Shown piece after piece: positions 10,871 to 21,557 of a stretch of DNA of 64,000 nt. The notes under the pieces are model-generated. The model was given only the letters and a program-made list of their open reading frames with translations, was not told the origin of the DNA and did not search any database. Made by a program: the position numbers and the translations under genes. The DNA comes from Brachypodium distachyon (lineage: Eukaryota; Streptophyta; Magnoliopsida; Poales; Poaceae). Numbering within the stretch: the first letter of the stretch is position 1; each line of letters begins with the position of its first letter. Where the stretch lies: contig NC_016132.3 in assembly GCF_000005505.3 (NCBI RefSeq), positions 49,428,914 through 49,492,913 of the forward strand, read 5' to 3'.

Positions 10871-12290
10871 TACAAATTAATAAACATGTGCAAGGTAGTT
10901 GCCGGACATGATTTGTAATTGGACCTATGTGCTTACGTGAATCACGTCTGACATGATTTCCATGATGATTTTTCTTTTTGAAAAAAAAATTTACACAATC
11001 AATAAAAATTTGTGTTTTAAAGATGCATGTTTTTTTTCATGGACCATGATTTATGCCAGGGAAACATTATGTTTGATTGATAAAAGAAAACATTCTGATT
11101 GATCATAAAGCGTATTTTCTTGACACTAACAGAAACAAAATTCACGGTAGCGAAACAACTTTTCTGTCTAATAGATAAAGGCTCAAATTCATTCGACCTG
11201 TGTTCTGGCAACCATTTTTCTATTTGCGAAAGGAAAATGTCATATATTAAAGCAATCAACTGTTACAGTACTATATTCAATTGGATAAAAATAAAATTAC
11301 ACAACTCCATGAGGAAAATGACTCCGCACTTCCAAACCACGTCGAAGGTATGACAATGTTTTTGACGTAGCAGCCAGAAAGTAACCGGTCTGAGCCAGAA
11401 GACGCCTTCGATATTGATCTGAGAAGCAGACCGTTCTTAGATTCGGCCAATCAAATTAGTTGAGACCTAAACTTACTGGTTCCGAGGCGAAGCCGAAGTT
11501 GGCCGAACCTCGCCGATCAGAGAAAATGCACACATACAAGAATAGTATGTACAAAACACGAAGACACAGAAACAAATCCACTATTTTAGAAGAGTCGCCG
11601 CCAACGAGATCGTCACTGATGAGGTGGATCATTAGTCGAGGAAACATAATTCTTAAACCGCATGGCATCGCGATATCCACCATAGCGTCGCAGCCGAGGA
11701 ACCAAAACTAACTCTAAGAAACCTAACTATACCACCCCTCAACGCAGGTCACAGTCCCACCCCTCCTACCGTAGTGGCAAACGGGGGAGGAGGGGACCTT
11801 CGCAACGTCTGCGGGAAGCAGTGGAGCGGAAATGCTTTTTTGGAACATAAACAACTAGGTTTTGGGAGATAGATACATTTTTATTTTGACGAGTTATGAA
11901 AACATTAGTCAAGACGTCATGTCAATGACATATGGTGAAGAGTCACCGAAATGCATGGAGGATATGGCTATTGTGACTTCACAAATTGATAAGCGTTTTT
12001 AAAATAAAATAGAAATATGTATATGCGCCAAAAACCAAAAAAAATTATGAATTATGAAGGCGTTTCCCGCGCGTTACCTTGCTAGTTTCTTAAATTTTAA
12101 TCAATTTTATAAAAAAAGTTATGAACATTTACGACTACAAAATAATTTATTAGATCCATCATGATATATATGGTGTGTTTGGCTTTGCCAAAAGATAACA
12201 TGCCAATTTTTTTGTCATTGACCAAACTTTGGCATTTGTTTGGATGGTTGCCAACTATTTGTCAAGACAATGCTTTTTAGCCAACTCTTG
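10871..12290. other. AT-rich spacer without recognised gene
   Basis: Contains the right part of the Helitron candidate. A GC-richer patch at about 11580-11820 (containing GAGTCGCCGCCAACGAGATC) resembles the 3' non-coding parts of grass LINEs by style, but I cannot match it to a family. No coding frame is convincing. Confidence 0.35.
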
Positions 12291-12491
12291 TACTCCTCCC
12301 GGCCGGAATTACTTGTCTCATATTTAGTACTCCCTCTGATCCTAAATTTTTGACTCAAATTTGCCCAAATATGGATGTATCAATTCTTAAAAATCATCCA
12401 GATACATGTAATATTTCGACAACAATTTAGAATCAGAGGGAGTACAAAGTTGTACTAAATCAACGACAAGTAATTCCGGCCGGAGGGAGTA
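12291..12491. mobile_element. Outer Stowaway-like MITE, split by a second MITE
   Basis: Left end TACTCCTCCCGGCCGGAATT then ACTTGTC (12291-12317) is the near-perfect complement of the right end GACAAGTAATTCCGGCCGGAGGGAGTA (12465-12491, positions given as the terminus). With the inner element removed, the remaining piece is about 84 bp and almost entirely a hairpin. Non-coding. Confidence 0.88.
12328..12444. mobile_element. Inner Stowaway MITE (117 bp) nested in the outer MITE
   Basis: TACTCCCTCTGATCCTAAAT at the left and the complement ending CAGAGGGAGTA at the right. The interior carries AAATATGGATGTATC, a block also seen in MITEs at 47816-47931 and, diverged, at 22846-22977 and 60382-60508, so these belong to one subfamily. 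It sits within the outer element, giving a clear order of insertion. Confidence 0.88.
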
Positions 12492-12639
12492 GTACATTTT
12501 ATTTATCAAAGTTGGCCAGCTCATAGGTTAGTAAATCATAACCAATTATTTGACTAACCAAATTTTTGGTATGGCAAGTTTGGGGTTAAACCAAACATAC
12601 CCATATTTTCATAGTATACATATTTGGTATTCTAGATGT

Positions 12640-12726
12640 TGACATTTTTTTTATAAATTTGATCAAACTTTAAAATTTTGACTTAAGACAAAGATAGGAC
12701 TTCTTACATTAGGAACGGAGGGAGTA
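12640..12726. mobile_element. Stowaway MITE, right-hand fragment
   Basis: Ends in GGAACGGAGGGAGTA preceded by AAGATAGGACTTCTTACATT, which matches the right half of the MITE at 38474-38557. The left inverted repeat is not recognisable. Confidence 0.6.
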
Positions 12727-12739
12727 GCATTTAATCAGC

Positions 12740-13446
12740 TTATGTTAAAAGAGTTAATCAGTTGTGTTTCTTTAAGGACATTCTTTCTTCGATTTTACGT
12801 AGGAACATGTGCAAGTTTTTTCTTTCACAACAATGAATTACTCTGCTTGTTTTATTGATTCATGAAAGAAAATACAGTAGATCGACACAATAGAAATAAA
12901 CACAAACAATGAAGTTACTCGGCAAGACTAAAGCCATATCATAGACCTGGAAATCAACGCCTTTATATCCGCTTTACGCGTCTCTACGTCCTTTCGCGTA
13001 CTCGGTGATGAAATCGAAAAACACCATATTTATACAAATTAAGCTAATCTCGTAGAGTTTAAAAAGCCGCATGAGCTGCCCACTTCAAGCAGTGGAATGA
13101 GCTCATCATGGACATGACTCGTGAAAAAAGTTGTCTAACCAATGCCTCATCAATGAATCGAGGAGAAAAAGAACAAAAACATCAAAGATGAGCCACAAGA
13201 ATCAATGACTCCACGGTATAGATCGCGGCACCTACACCAAGACGAAGACGGGTCCAAGACAATAAAACTCTAGACAACGCATCTCTAGGGTCCATAACAC
13301 ACAAACCTAATAAGAAGAAACAACAAAATTAGATACTAGGTGTTGATCAAGCTGCGCGCAACAGTGTAAGTAGGCCATGAACCGAAGAAAGAGCATGGCC
13401 CGTGAGCAAGATCAGGCCTTTAGATCAGATGGGCCATGAACGAGAG
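12740..13446. other. Spacer, possible LINE 3' non-coding remnant
   Basis: TTTATTGATTCATGAAAG (about 12850) followed by AC-rich, GC-moderate sequence to about 13330 resembles an antisense LINE 3' UTR in style. No poly-T border or coding domain was found, so the assignment is weak. Confidence 0.25.
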
Positions 13447-13492
13447 AGGCGAGTGGAACTTTTTTTTTTTGAGCGAACAGGCGAGTGGAACT
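13447..13492 (-). repeat. Tail-only retro-insertion with perfect 14-bp target duplication
   Basis: AGGCGAGTGGAACT occurs at 13447-13460 and again at 13479-13492. The 18 bp between is TTTTTTTTTTGAGCGAAC, i.e. on minus GTTCGCTC plus an A-run. This looks like integration of a nearly bare poly(A) end by a LINE-type reverse transcriptase. Confidence 0.75.
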
Positions 13493-13937
13493 AATTCGGT
13501 TATTTAAGCTTGGTACGATTAATTTGGCCCATCATCTCCTGCCGCCTCCAGTAAGACCAAAAGGTCTTCGGTCTTCCCTTTAAAAAGGCAAGAGAAAAAA
13601 GGTCAGGTGTGGTAAATAAAAGTACAGAGAAAATTTGTTCAAATGAACCAATTGTGAATTCTGAGGAGATATTTTTTGTGTGAGATTGGCATTAGACTCA
13701 ATACTTATATGATATATGATCTCCGTTTCCTTTCACTTGTTTCAGTGGATACCTATAAATGCTTATTTCAACGGGTGAGCAGTAGCTTCATTTCATATAA
13801 TGCCTTGAATCGTTGTGGAAACCGAAAAGAACTCTCGAATGCATATGCTCGCTGTCCTGACCGCATAAATATCAGTATTTTCTTCCCTTGTCCTCTCAAG
13901 GTCTCGTTTATGTGGTTTAATCAGTCGCCCCTTCTGA

Positions 13938-13995
13938 TACTTCCTTCCTCGTATTAAGTGACTCAAATTTATCTAAAACGGACGTATTTATAGCG
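13938..13995. mobile_element. Half of a Stowaway-like MITE
   Basis: TACTTCCTTCCTCGTATTAA followed by GTGACTCAAATTTATCTAAA resembles the left half of the 22846-22977 element; no right end was found. Confidence 0.45.
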
Positions 13996-16900
13996 AGGAG
14001 GAGCCGAAGGTGGGCGACGGGGGTCGCCACACGGGGGCAGTTTCTGTTTTACATGATTTTGACCAATTGTTAATTTGTTACTATTACATTTTAAACAGAA
14101 GGAGAGCAACTCAAGTAAGAGATCTCCTCAAGTAACTATCGAGCTGAGGAGTGCGGCAACGGTTCATCTTTCCCCGGATGAAACGAAAAGGGTGCACGCA
14201 CGTCACGTGCATCGGTGGAACTAGGGGAAGGATGTATATGTTGCTACGCGTGAGACTTTTACAGAGCCTTTTTCTCATCCGAAGCGAAGCAAGCGTCTGT
14301 TTCCTGTGCTATCGTGTACAGTGCCTCTCTGAACATATCGGTTTTTCCAGGAAAAGGTCATTCCACTCCAAAATCGATCAATCACGGGAACTCTTCCTTG
14401 CGGGTTACACTGACCCTAATTTTGCTTACAGAAAGATCGAGCAAAAGTGTGCGTCCGGTTTACGGTCGTATCTGGACTGTAAAACTGAAGTAAAAATCCT
14501 ATCTTTTCGTTGTTTTCTGGAACGGGGAGAGTACGTAAGTAAAAAAGTTCGATAATGAATCAGAGATCATCCCCTCGAAAAGCATGCAGGTTAGGCCGAC
14601 CGGCAGGCAGCAGGAACTCGAAGCAGATAGCTAGGCGTAATTACGGCAATCAACTTTGGCGGTGGCGGTATATGCTGATATGTATGGCAAAGCTCACTCA
14701 GCGGTTCTTGCCTGCAGTGCCGGGGCAAGCGCATGCATGCATCTGCCTATAGCTTCTCAGTTGAGTCAGTTCTCACCGGCACGGCCCCACGAAAAGCCGG
14801 CCCCGGAGGGCCGGTGCATGGTGGTGGGTGCTCTCACGCACGCCCACGTGCCCGCACGTGCCGGGAGTCGTGAGCCGCACTGTTCACCTCACTCGCCGGC
14901 GACCGAGCGGTGGAGGCAAGAGCTAGCAGCTGCATGCATGCACGGGGGCCAAGCACGTTACCCCCCAACAAAAGCCCACGGCAGCGCTCCCCCCCGGCCG
15001 GCCACGGCGCATGCATGTGATGTGAGTCGTCGACACACCCCACTACGCTTGCCCGGTTTGCACGCGCCCTCTCGCGCTTACTTAATTCCCCGACGAATCT
15101 GTGCACTTATCTACTCTTAAATTTGATCCCCTCGATCGATCTTGCCCGGGCCTTTTGCCGATACTAACCAAACTACTGATCAGCACCACTCTGGCTGGTC
15201 AGTAGTATATTTGGAGGTGCCGTGGCATTGACCATGTATGTAGGCACGCACGGAGCAGCCAGCCAGCACACGTACGTCCGTGCATATCGAAGATGCGCAA
15301 AGCCCAGCTTTGATCCGTGCAATCTTGTTCTCCGTAGACTATGCATCGAGCAGACAGATACAATACATTGTGCGTCCAATGCTGGTAGCTATATATGGCT
15401 TCCTAGCAAAATCACCATGCATGCTGGTAAAACCAAGGCACGATATATAGTTTGTGCTACCGAGGCCAGCAGAGAGTGCGTACAAACTCCAACACCGGGA
15501 GCATAATTCAACCGTAAAATTTTGTCACGCTTGTCAAACCGGATTGACGCGGGTAGTAGTACTCCAGTAGCGTAAAGTACAGCACCCGATGGCAATGGCA
15601 TAGTGGAATATCGTTTGTTCCATTTGGATCGCCAACGCCTGCCTCCCTGCCTGCATGTCTGGGATCACGAGGAACGCCCGGGCCAACGCAAATATTGTAC
15701 TCCGCGCTCCGTCAGAATTCAGACCTCCTTTCGCTCGTACCAGTACTACGAGTATTCTACTGCGTCATTCCTCTTCTCTCTCTCCTCTATCTCGGGTTTC
15801 TCTATTGCCATCGCCACCCTCCCCATGTGAGCGCCTCCGCGCGTCGCCGGGCGCCCTGCATGCCGCCCCGATCGAGCACGACGCCCATTTTTATACAACT
15901 CCTCCACTTGTCCCCGCCTGATACGTTCCGGGCGCCAACATGCGCTCGCATTTCCGCTGCTACGGAGATCGGATTACCGCTCCCACTACTTCGCCACCTG
16001 CATTCAATGTCTCAGAGCCAGCCAGCCGGGTAAAATCCACGCGGTAAACTTCACGTTTCTCTGAGAGCCGGTGGTGAGCTTGTTAGTAGTACGCTAAAAG
16101 ACAAACGTCCAGTTCTTTTTATGGAGTGCTGATAATAATACGCCAGCGTGGCTTGCGTACGGCAGCCTGCATGCTTTGTCTGGCCTGTTCTGTCCTGCGG
16201 CTGCGCTTTCTGACTCCTGACAGTCGTCAGTTTTAGTTACGTACGTACGCCAAGGTAAAACGAAGCTTCACTTGGCCAGTTTGGTTGGCAAGGGCAATGC
16301 AGGTTTGCAGGGCATGTAAATTTGCTTATCCGGAAATCCACGGCAGGTGGTACCCGCGCGAGGTGCAGCTAGCGCAATGATGAACCCAAGTTGGTACTGC
16401 TAGTACTTGTACCCAACAATATGTGCCACCACCAACACCAACAGCAAAAAGGCCGGACCAAAGTTTTACAGCGTGGAAGGGCGATCTGATTGGATCCCAC
16501 AATTTTAGAGGGTAGAATCATATGTTAGTTTTTCACGCGAGATTCTAACGATCACGTGCGAGTTCCGACGAACCGTGGGTGGGCAATGGCAGTCTCGTGC
16601 CCTCTTGCGCTACGGCTTAAATTTGCTTGTTTGGTTGCGCACACAACATCTGTGACATGGACGACGCACGCACTGGCACGCCTGATGCAACAGCGTGCCA
16701 TGGCTGACGCTAGCTGAAGAGAATCGTCCTTAATTAGTACTGGAGTATTACTACCATGGTAGATGCATGTGCTTGAGATCGCATCAACGGAATTGTCTCA
16801 AAACGACGAGGCGAAAAGAAAATCAGCTCGTTTTCATATTTTACTAGGTTCTCGAGAAGACCTGAACGGAGTATTACAAGATGCTAGAAAAGAAAGAAAA

Positions 16901-17180
16901 ACATCCGGTCCCTAGAATTAGTCTCTAAGGGGTAATTAGGAGTGAACTAAAATTAAGCTGAACATGATAAAAAAAACAAAATCGACACGAAAATTTCGAG
17001 CTGAGCAAAAGCACACATGCTAAGCAAACCAAAGAGAAAAACTGAGAAAAGGAGTAGTCCTAAAGAGAAAATAGAGTCTGTAGTTCTTCCGATTTTTCGG
17101 AATTCTCGGGCATTTCAGCTGCTGCAGCTTTACTTTATTCCTTGGCTAACTGATCAGTTCTAGCACAGTACCACATTCAC
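13996..17180. other. Spacer downstream of the GATA gene; GC-rich in part, no supported gene
   Basis: Open frames such as 14151-14555 (+) and 14656-15120 (+) occur where GC content is high, but they show no family, no conserved motif and no exon-like partners. Many TGCATGCA-type palindromes (RY-like motifs) are scattered at 14720-15020 and 15410-15425. The segment next to 17180 must hold the GATA gene 3' UTR. Confidence 0.4.
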
Positions 17181-18909
17181 CTACATGAACTGCCGGTAAT
17201 CCGTCGCCGAGCGGTGGTGGAGCAAGAAGTCGTCGCCGGCGGCGACGATGGGCGGGGCCGACGGCCCGTCGAACAGCAGCGGGCTCTGCATGTGCATCAG
17301 GCTCCCGGTGACGACGTGCTGCGGGGGCTGCTGCTGCTGCTGCTGGCCGCCGTGATGATGGTGGTGCATGTCCCTCTGCCGGCGCAGCTCCAGCACCTTG
17401 CGGTGGGAGTTGGAGTGCTTGGAGGTGACGAACGTGGGGCTCGCGGCGGGCCGGTACTCGGGGACCAGCCGGCCCGACTTGAACCGCACCCCGCACGCGT
17501 TGCACAGCGTCTTGGGGCCCATGGGCCCCGTCCTCCACTGCGGGGTCTTGTCAGTCTCGCAGTGCAGGCACCGCCTCCCTTCGCTCGCCGCCGCCGACAC
17601 GCCCGTGGGCGTGCCAGGCGCGCTCGTCGGCGCCAGCGCCTGCGGCGCGTCCTTCTTCTTGGCCGGCTTCGACGACGGCTTCTTCACGTGGAACGCCTGG
17701 GCGGCGCCCGAGACGCCGGACTCCGCGGGCGAGATGGCCATGGAAGCTGGGGACGGCGGGGAGGCCGGCGCCGGCGGGAGCACGAGCAGGCGGGACGACC
17801 AGTTGCCTGCCGCGGCGCGGGAGCGCTTGCTACGTGCCTTGGCGGGGACGGGGACGGGGGCCTCCGGCAGGAACATGGTGGGCTGCTGGGCCGCCGCCGC
17901 CGCCTGGGCCGCGGGGGCAGGCGGCCGTGCGCCCGCCGAGGAGAAGCCGCCGGAAGGGATGCCGGAGATGAGCTGCAGCTTCTGGAGGTCCTCGCTGGCG
18001 AAGGCCTCCTCGCCCTCGCCCATGTAGTTCGACAGCCATTCCAGGTCCGCCAGTTGGTCGTACTGCGCCATAATTCACAGCAAGTTTAGCAGTTGCTCAT
18101 GCATGTGCTTGATTAATCGGAGGCTTTTATGAGCTAAAACAAACTTTGGAAAATTAACAGAATTCTTGTGTGTGCATGCACGGGAGTGTCCAGTCCAGAC
18201 TCCAGACTCAAGCGTTGAATTTGAAAGCTGCTATTTTTGGTATTATTAGTACACTATTTATGCGGGGCAGCTGTTTCCAATTTGTTACTCCGCGACAAAA
18301 AAACTGAAGTCGAGTTTCTCTGCACGATAATTTTGGAGTGGTTTAATGGCAATATTGTGGAATCTTGTAACATCGCTCTCCTAAAGGAAAATCGTATATG
18401 CAATTATGCATTTCCATTTCTCTCGTGCAGTACGGAAAGAAATTCGGTCACTTGAGCAAACTGAAAACAGAAGAATTCAGACGAATTTACGGAGGAAGAT
18501 AGTGACGAAACAATGTTTGACGCGTCTAAACTCTAAAAGGTGCTTAGTTGACACGCACGGGGAGAAGAAGAATGAAAGAATTTTCAATTACCGGCTCGCA
18601 CAGGCCGCCGGAGAAGTCGCCGTCGGCAAGGCCGGAGAAGGAGTTGGTGCAGCTTTCGAGGGCCGTGACGGTGGAGGAGTCACCCGACGCGTTCCCGAAG
18701 CCGCCGCCGCCCTCCTCCTTGGCGGGGGGCAGCTGCTGGGTGTCGACGGCCAGGAACGCCTCGCCCCCGTCCCCTTCCTCGTCGTCGTCGTCGCAGGCCG
18801 GCAGCGCGAGGAGGTCGTCCACGACGAAGTGGTCCCCAGCGCAGGCGACGACGGCCTTCTTGTCGCGGCCGTAGTAGCCGTCGTACTCGGGCGGCGCCGT
18901 CGCCTCCAT
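17181..18909 (-). CDS. Class-A (subfamily I) GATA zinc-finger transcription factor
   Basis: Nuclear DNA-binding factor recognising WGATAR sites. Two exons: 18909-18592 and 18062-17181, joined in phase 0 (CEP then [20 protein letters not shown]), 399 aa. An internal ATG in frame just before the second exon could mislead a predictor into a single-exon 296-aa model. The N-terminal exon is acidic ([10 protein letters not shown]) and contains ENSF-like and SNYM/EWL motifs typical of this subfamily. A basic, Lys-rich nuclear-signal stretch ([15 protein letters not shown]) precedes the single C-X2-C-X18-C-X2-C finger at residues 271-295 ([16 protein letters not shown], then CNAC), followed by [14 protein letters not shown]. 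The C-terminus has His (5) and Gln (6) runs. It resembles rice and Arabidopsis GATA9/GATA12/BME3-like proteins; the exact orthologue is not assigned. Confidence 0.93.
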
Positions 18910-19200
18910 CTCGGACTCTCTCTCTCGGTAGCTCTAAGCCGCGCCGCACACCGCGAGAGCGGTCTCGGCACTAGACAATTCTATCTGCGGCTCTGCGTTA
19001 CTCGGCGCTTTTTGTTTGTTCGTTCGTTCGTTCGTTCGTTTTCTGCGTGTGCGCGAGGGGGGCGGCACGGCAGCAGCGGAGATAACGCAAAGCGGGGAGA
19101 GAGAGAGAAGGGAGAGTCAGAGAGAGTAGGGTTTAATTGGCGTGCAGCTGGAGCGCGGAGAGACGGAAGAGGAGGTCAGCTGAAGGGAACGATTCTTAAG
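18910..19200 (-). promoter_or_regulatory. GATA gene 5' leader and promoter with microsatellite and GA-rich tract
   Basis: Immediately upstream of the GATA start codon. A (CGTT)n tract at about 19019-19040 and an AG-rich tract (GAGAGAGAGAAGGGAGAG) at about 19099-19120 read, on the sense strand, as (AACG)n and CT-rich leader sequence, common in plant 5' UTRs. No TATA box was assigned. Confidence 0.45.
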
Positions 19201-20830
19201 GAGTAAATAAAGCGAGACAGCCACACTGAGCGGCTGAGCCACCACCGTCCCGGCCGCTCTCCACCCCAGTAGTACTACAAGACACCACTACTACTTAGCA
19301 GTAAAACTTCAAATTCGAAAGTTACTCCAAATCTAGCCCCTGTAATCCAAACCTATTTACGGTATATGCTCGTGGCGGTCAAGTTAGTATGTACGCATAT
19401 TCTTTGCTGGCTACCCGCGCCTCCTGAGAACTGAGAAGCACCAGCTGGAGGAGAGTTTCACGTCGGGGGTAGAAAAATGAAGTCTTAATCCCAAACTGAT
19501 TGCGGTTCGTTCGACTACGCCGTTTCCGTCGAGCCAGCTGATGGGAAGCTTCCGTTTTGTACTGTACATGGCTGAGACGTACGCCCCAAACTGCCCCCAG
19601 CCAGGATAGCAGTGGCTGTTTTATCTGCGAATGAGAAACGGCGAGCAGAGAAAGTAGTAGAGGGTTAACAAACACTGCTTAGGGCCTTAAGGGCGGCTGA
19701 ACGGATTCAGATGAGATGTTGTTCTAGGAGGATACAAATCATGTACAGTACATATACACTTTTTAATGTATGCAATGCAGCTGATAATTTGAGAGATTAC
19801 CATGAGAATTTTGCGGAATTCTATTCGAACAATAACTTGATTGTTGATTGAACGTTGCAGTAAAATTCTCAATGCATTGTGTTGCATTGGTTTTTTTTGG
19901 GGGGCATTGCGTTGAATTGGTTGCTATAGTCGCGTTTGGTTTTAACAGTTTTTCTTTGCACTTCGCCAATCTGGCTACACCCTCGACTCCATAGTAACTA
20001 GCACGGTGGCCGTGCAGACTTTTATAATTAAATGATATTTTTATGTTTTGTTTCCTAGCTAATAGATTCATTATATATTGCAATTTAGATGTATTGTATT
20101 TGAAATTCTTTTATTTATGAAATATTAGTTCTTTTATATTTTTATCTATCAAAATATATAGTTCTTCGTTTGTTTTTGTTGCTATGAATCTTCTGAACGA
20201 TAAGACTAAATGATCTGAATACTTAGATGGGCTTAAGTTCATGACATACTATAGATTAGGTAGTCATTACATATTTTATTAATAACTTGTGAAATACAAA
20301 AGTATTGAGCTTCTATTGGCAACGTATGTGATTTTGTTGCGTCTATTTTAGATATCCGAAAAGTTTAATTTTAGACATTTATTATATACGTTAAAAAAAT
20401 TATCCTTAATTTTTTTGTACGGATGATGCACTAATTAAGCATTAATTTTATCCAACCCAATTTGTATCTATTAGGGCCATCATCCATTGGCCTCTATGAC
20501 TTTTCCGATTACCTTTTACGTTTGACACGAAATCTCTCTTATTTTGTCATGTTGTTTCTGGTGATGTTTGTTGCTTCTGGCGTCGGGTAGTGAGAGATAT
20601 TTGGGTGTCCTCCAGCTTACGGTCGTGGTCGTGGATTTCGGTACATCTATGGTAGTTTGGCTTCCGACTGACATTTTCTTGCGGGCATGCTGTCACTGGA
20701 AAGCGGATGTTGAAGCATGCATGGATTCGCGTGGCAGTGCATATGCGGATTTATGTAAGGCGAATGTGCTTGCTAGACATGTTTTTTCATCCGCTACACA
20801 TAGTATCTACACCGCATAGTTTCTAATAGC
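19201..20830. other. AT-rich spacer
   Basis: No supported gene. Short open frames here have no recognisable domain or splice partners. Poly-T/G tract near 19891-19910. Confidence 0.35.
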
Positions 20831-21099
20831 TAATCCAATATCTAATTAAACTAGCAGAAATTATATGGTGTAGATTGTTTCAAAGTTCTTAATCGGTGTA
20901 CATTTCGGACTCAACACGTACACGCATCGTACTCAGTGGCTCCTACTACAATACTAATTGATTGATTTTGGACCAACACGTATGGCATCCCAATAAGATT
21001 TTAGATTATGTTCAAGCATGATTTATCCTCAGCCGTATGATTACTTTGAAACAATCTACGCCATAGAATTTCTGCTACTTTAATTAGATATTAGATTAT
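20831..21099. mobile_element. Foldback element or MITE with about 55-bp inverted ends
   Basis: Left arm 20831-20885 (ends GTAGATTGTTTCAAAG) and right arm 21044-21099 (starts CTTTGAAACAATCTACG) are complementary with few mismatches; about 158 bp lie between. Both arms share AATATCTAATTAAA and AGCAGAAATT(A/C)TATGG blocks. Target duplications were not found and the superfamily is unknown. Confidence 0.75.
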
Positions 21100-21381
21100 C
21101 GCATAAGAGGTTGGAGATATGTTTCTGACTCATTTATTGGTGTATGTTGTTTTTATCTATACAACTCCAAAAGATCTCAGTCATCCAATTGGCCAAATCC
21201 AACATCTTAGTTAGATTGTTTCAATGGTTGTGTGCTGAACAGGTCATAGAAACCTAACTAATCACAATTAATCATATTCTTTTCACGCCGTGACTAGTTT
21301 GGAAAGCTTACAGTCAATTATAAAAATCCTTGGGTGATTACAAATCGATCCCGCTATAGTTGTTTAGACATTGCTGCACGT

Positions 21382-21557
21382 CATTTTGGTTCCGTCTGCA
21401 ACTCTACGATCATATAGAATCAATAAAACCAATTTAGAGTTCTAGATGGAACCAAAATGAGTTGATACCATCAAATGTATATGTAACAGAAGATAATTTG
21501 GAATCCTAAATTAATGGAACCAACAAATGACGCATTTTGGTTCCGTCTACAACTCTA
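21382..21557. repeat. Three copies of a 25-bp block, one inverted
   Basis: CATTTTGGTTCCGTCTGCAA (to 21406) recurs inverted at 21435-21459 and direct at 21533-21557 with one or two changes per copy. The first pair forms a small hairpin; the second and third copies form a larger one, so this may be the core of a degraded foldback element. Confidence 0.7.

Larger units (their letters stand above)
8971..12085 (+). mobile_element. Candidate Helitron (3.1 kb), non-autonomous
   Basis: The 5' end reads TCTATTATCTATTATATACT and is preceded by A; the 3' end is CTAG followed by T (12082-12086), so the element would sit between A and T as Helitrons do. A GC-rich stretch CCCGCGCG lies about 10 bp before the CTAG end, but the hairpin I can draw is imperfect. 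No Rep/helicase coding was found inside; the interior holds a MITE and several tandem repeats. The call rests on terminal sequence only, and other boundaries are possible. Confidence 0.4.

Noticed and set aside
10685..10918. 77-codon open frame on plus
   Set aside because: Generated by a 45-bp tandem repeat; no homology or start context.
14151..15120. Overlapping plus-strand open frames downstream of the GATA gene
   Set aside because: No recognised domain, low-complexity His/Arg/Pro translation, no splice partners.
17214..18089. Long plus-strand open frames opposite the GATA gene
   Set aside because: GC-rich shadow of a real zinc-finger exon; no domain on plus.
18406..19206. 266-codon plus-strand frame over GATA exon 1 and its leader
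   Set aside because: Overlaps the real exon antisense; composition driven by GC content and the microsatellite.
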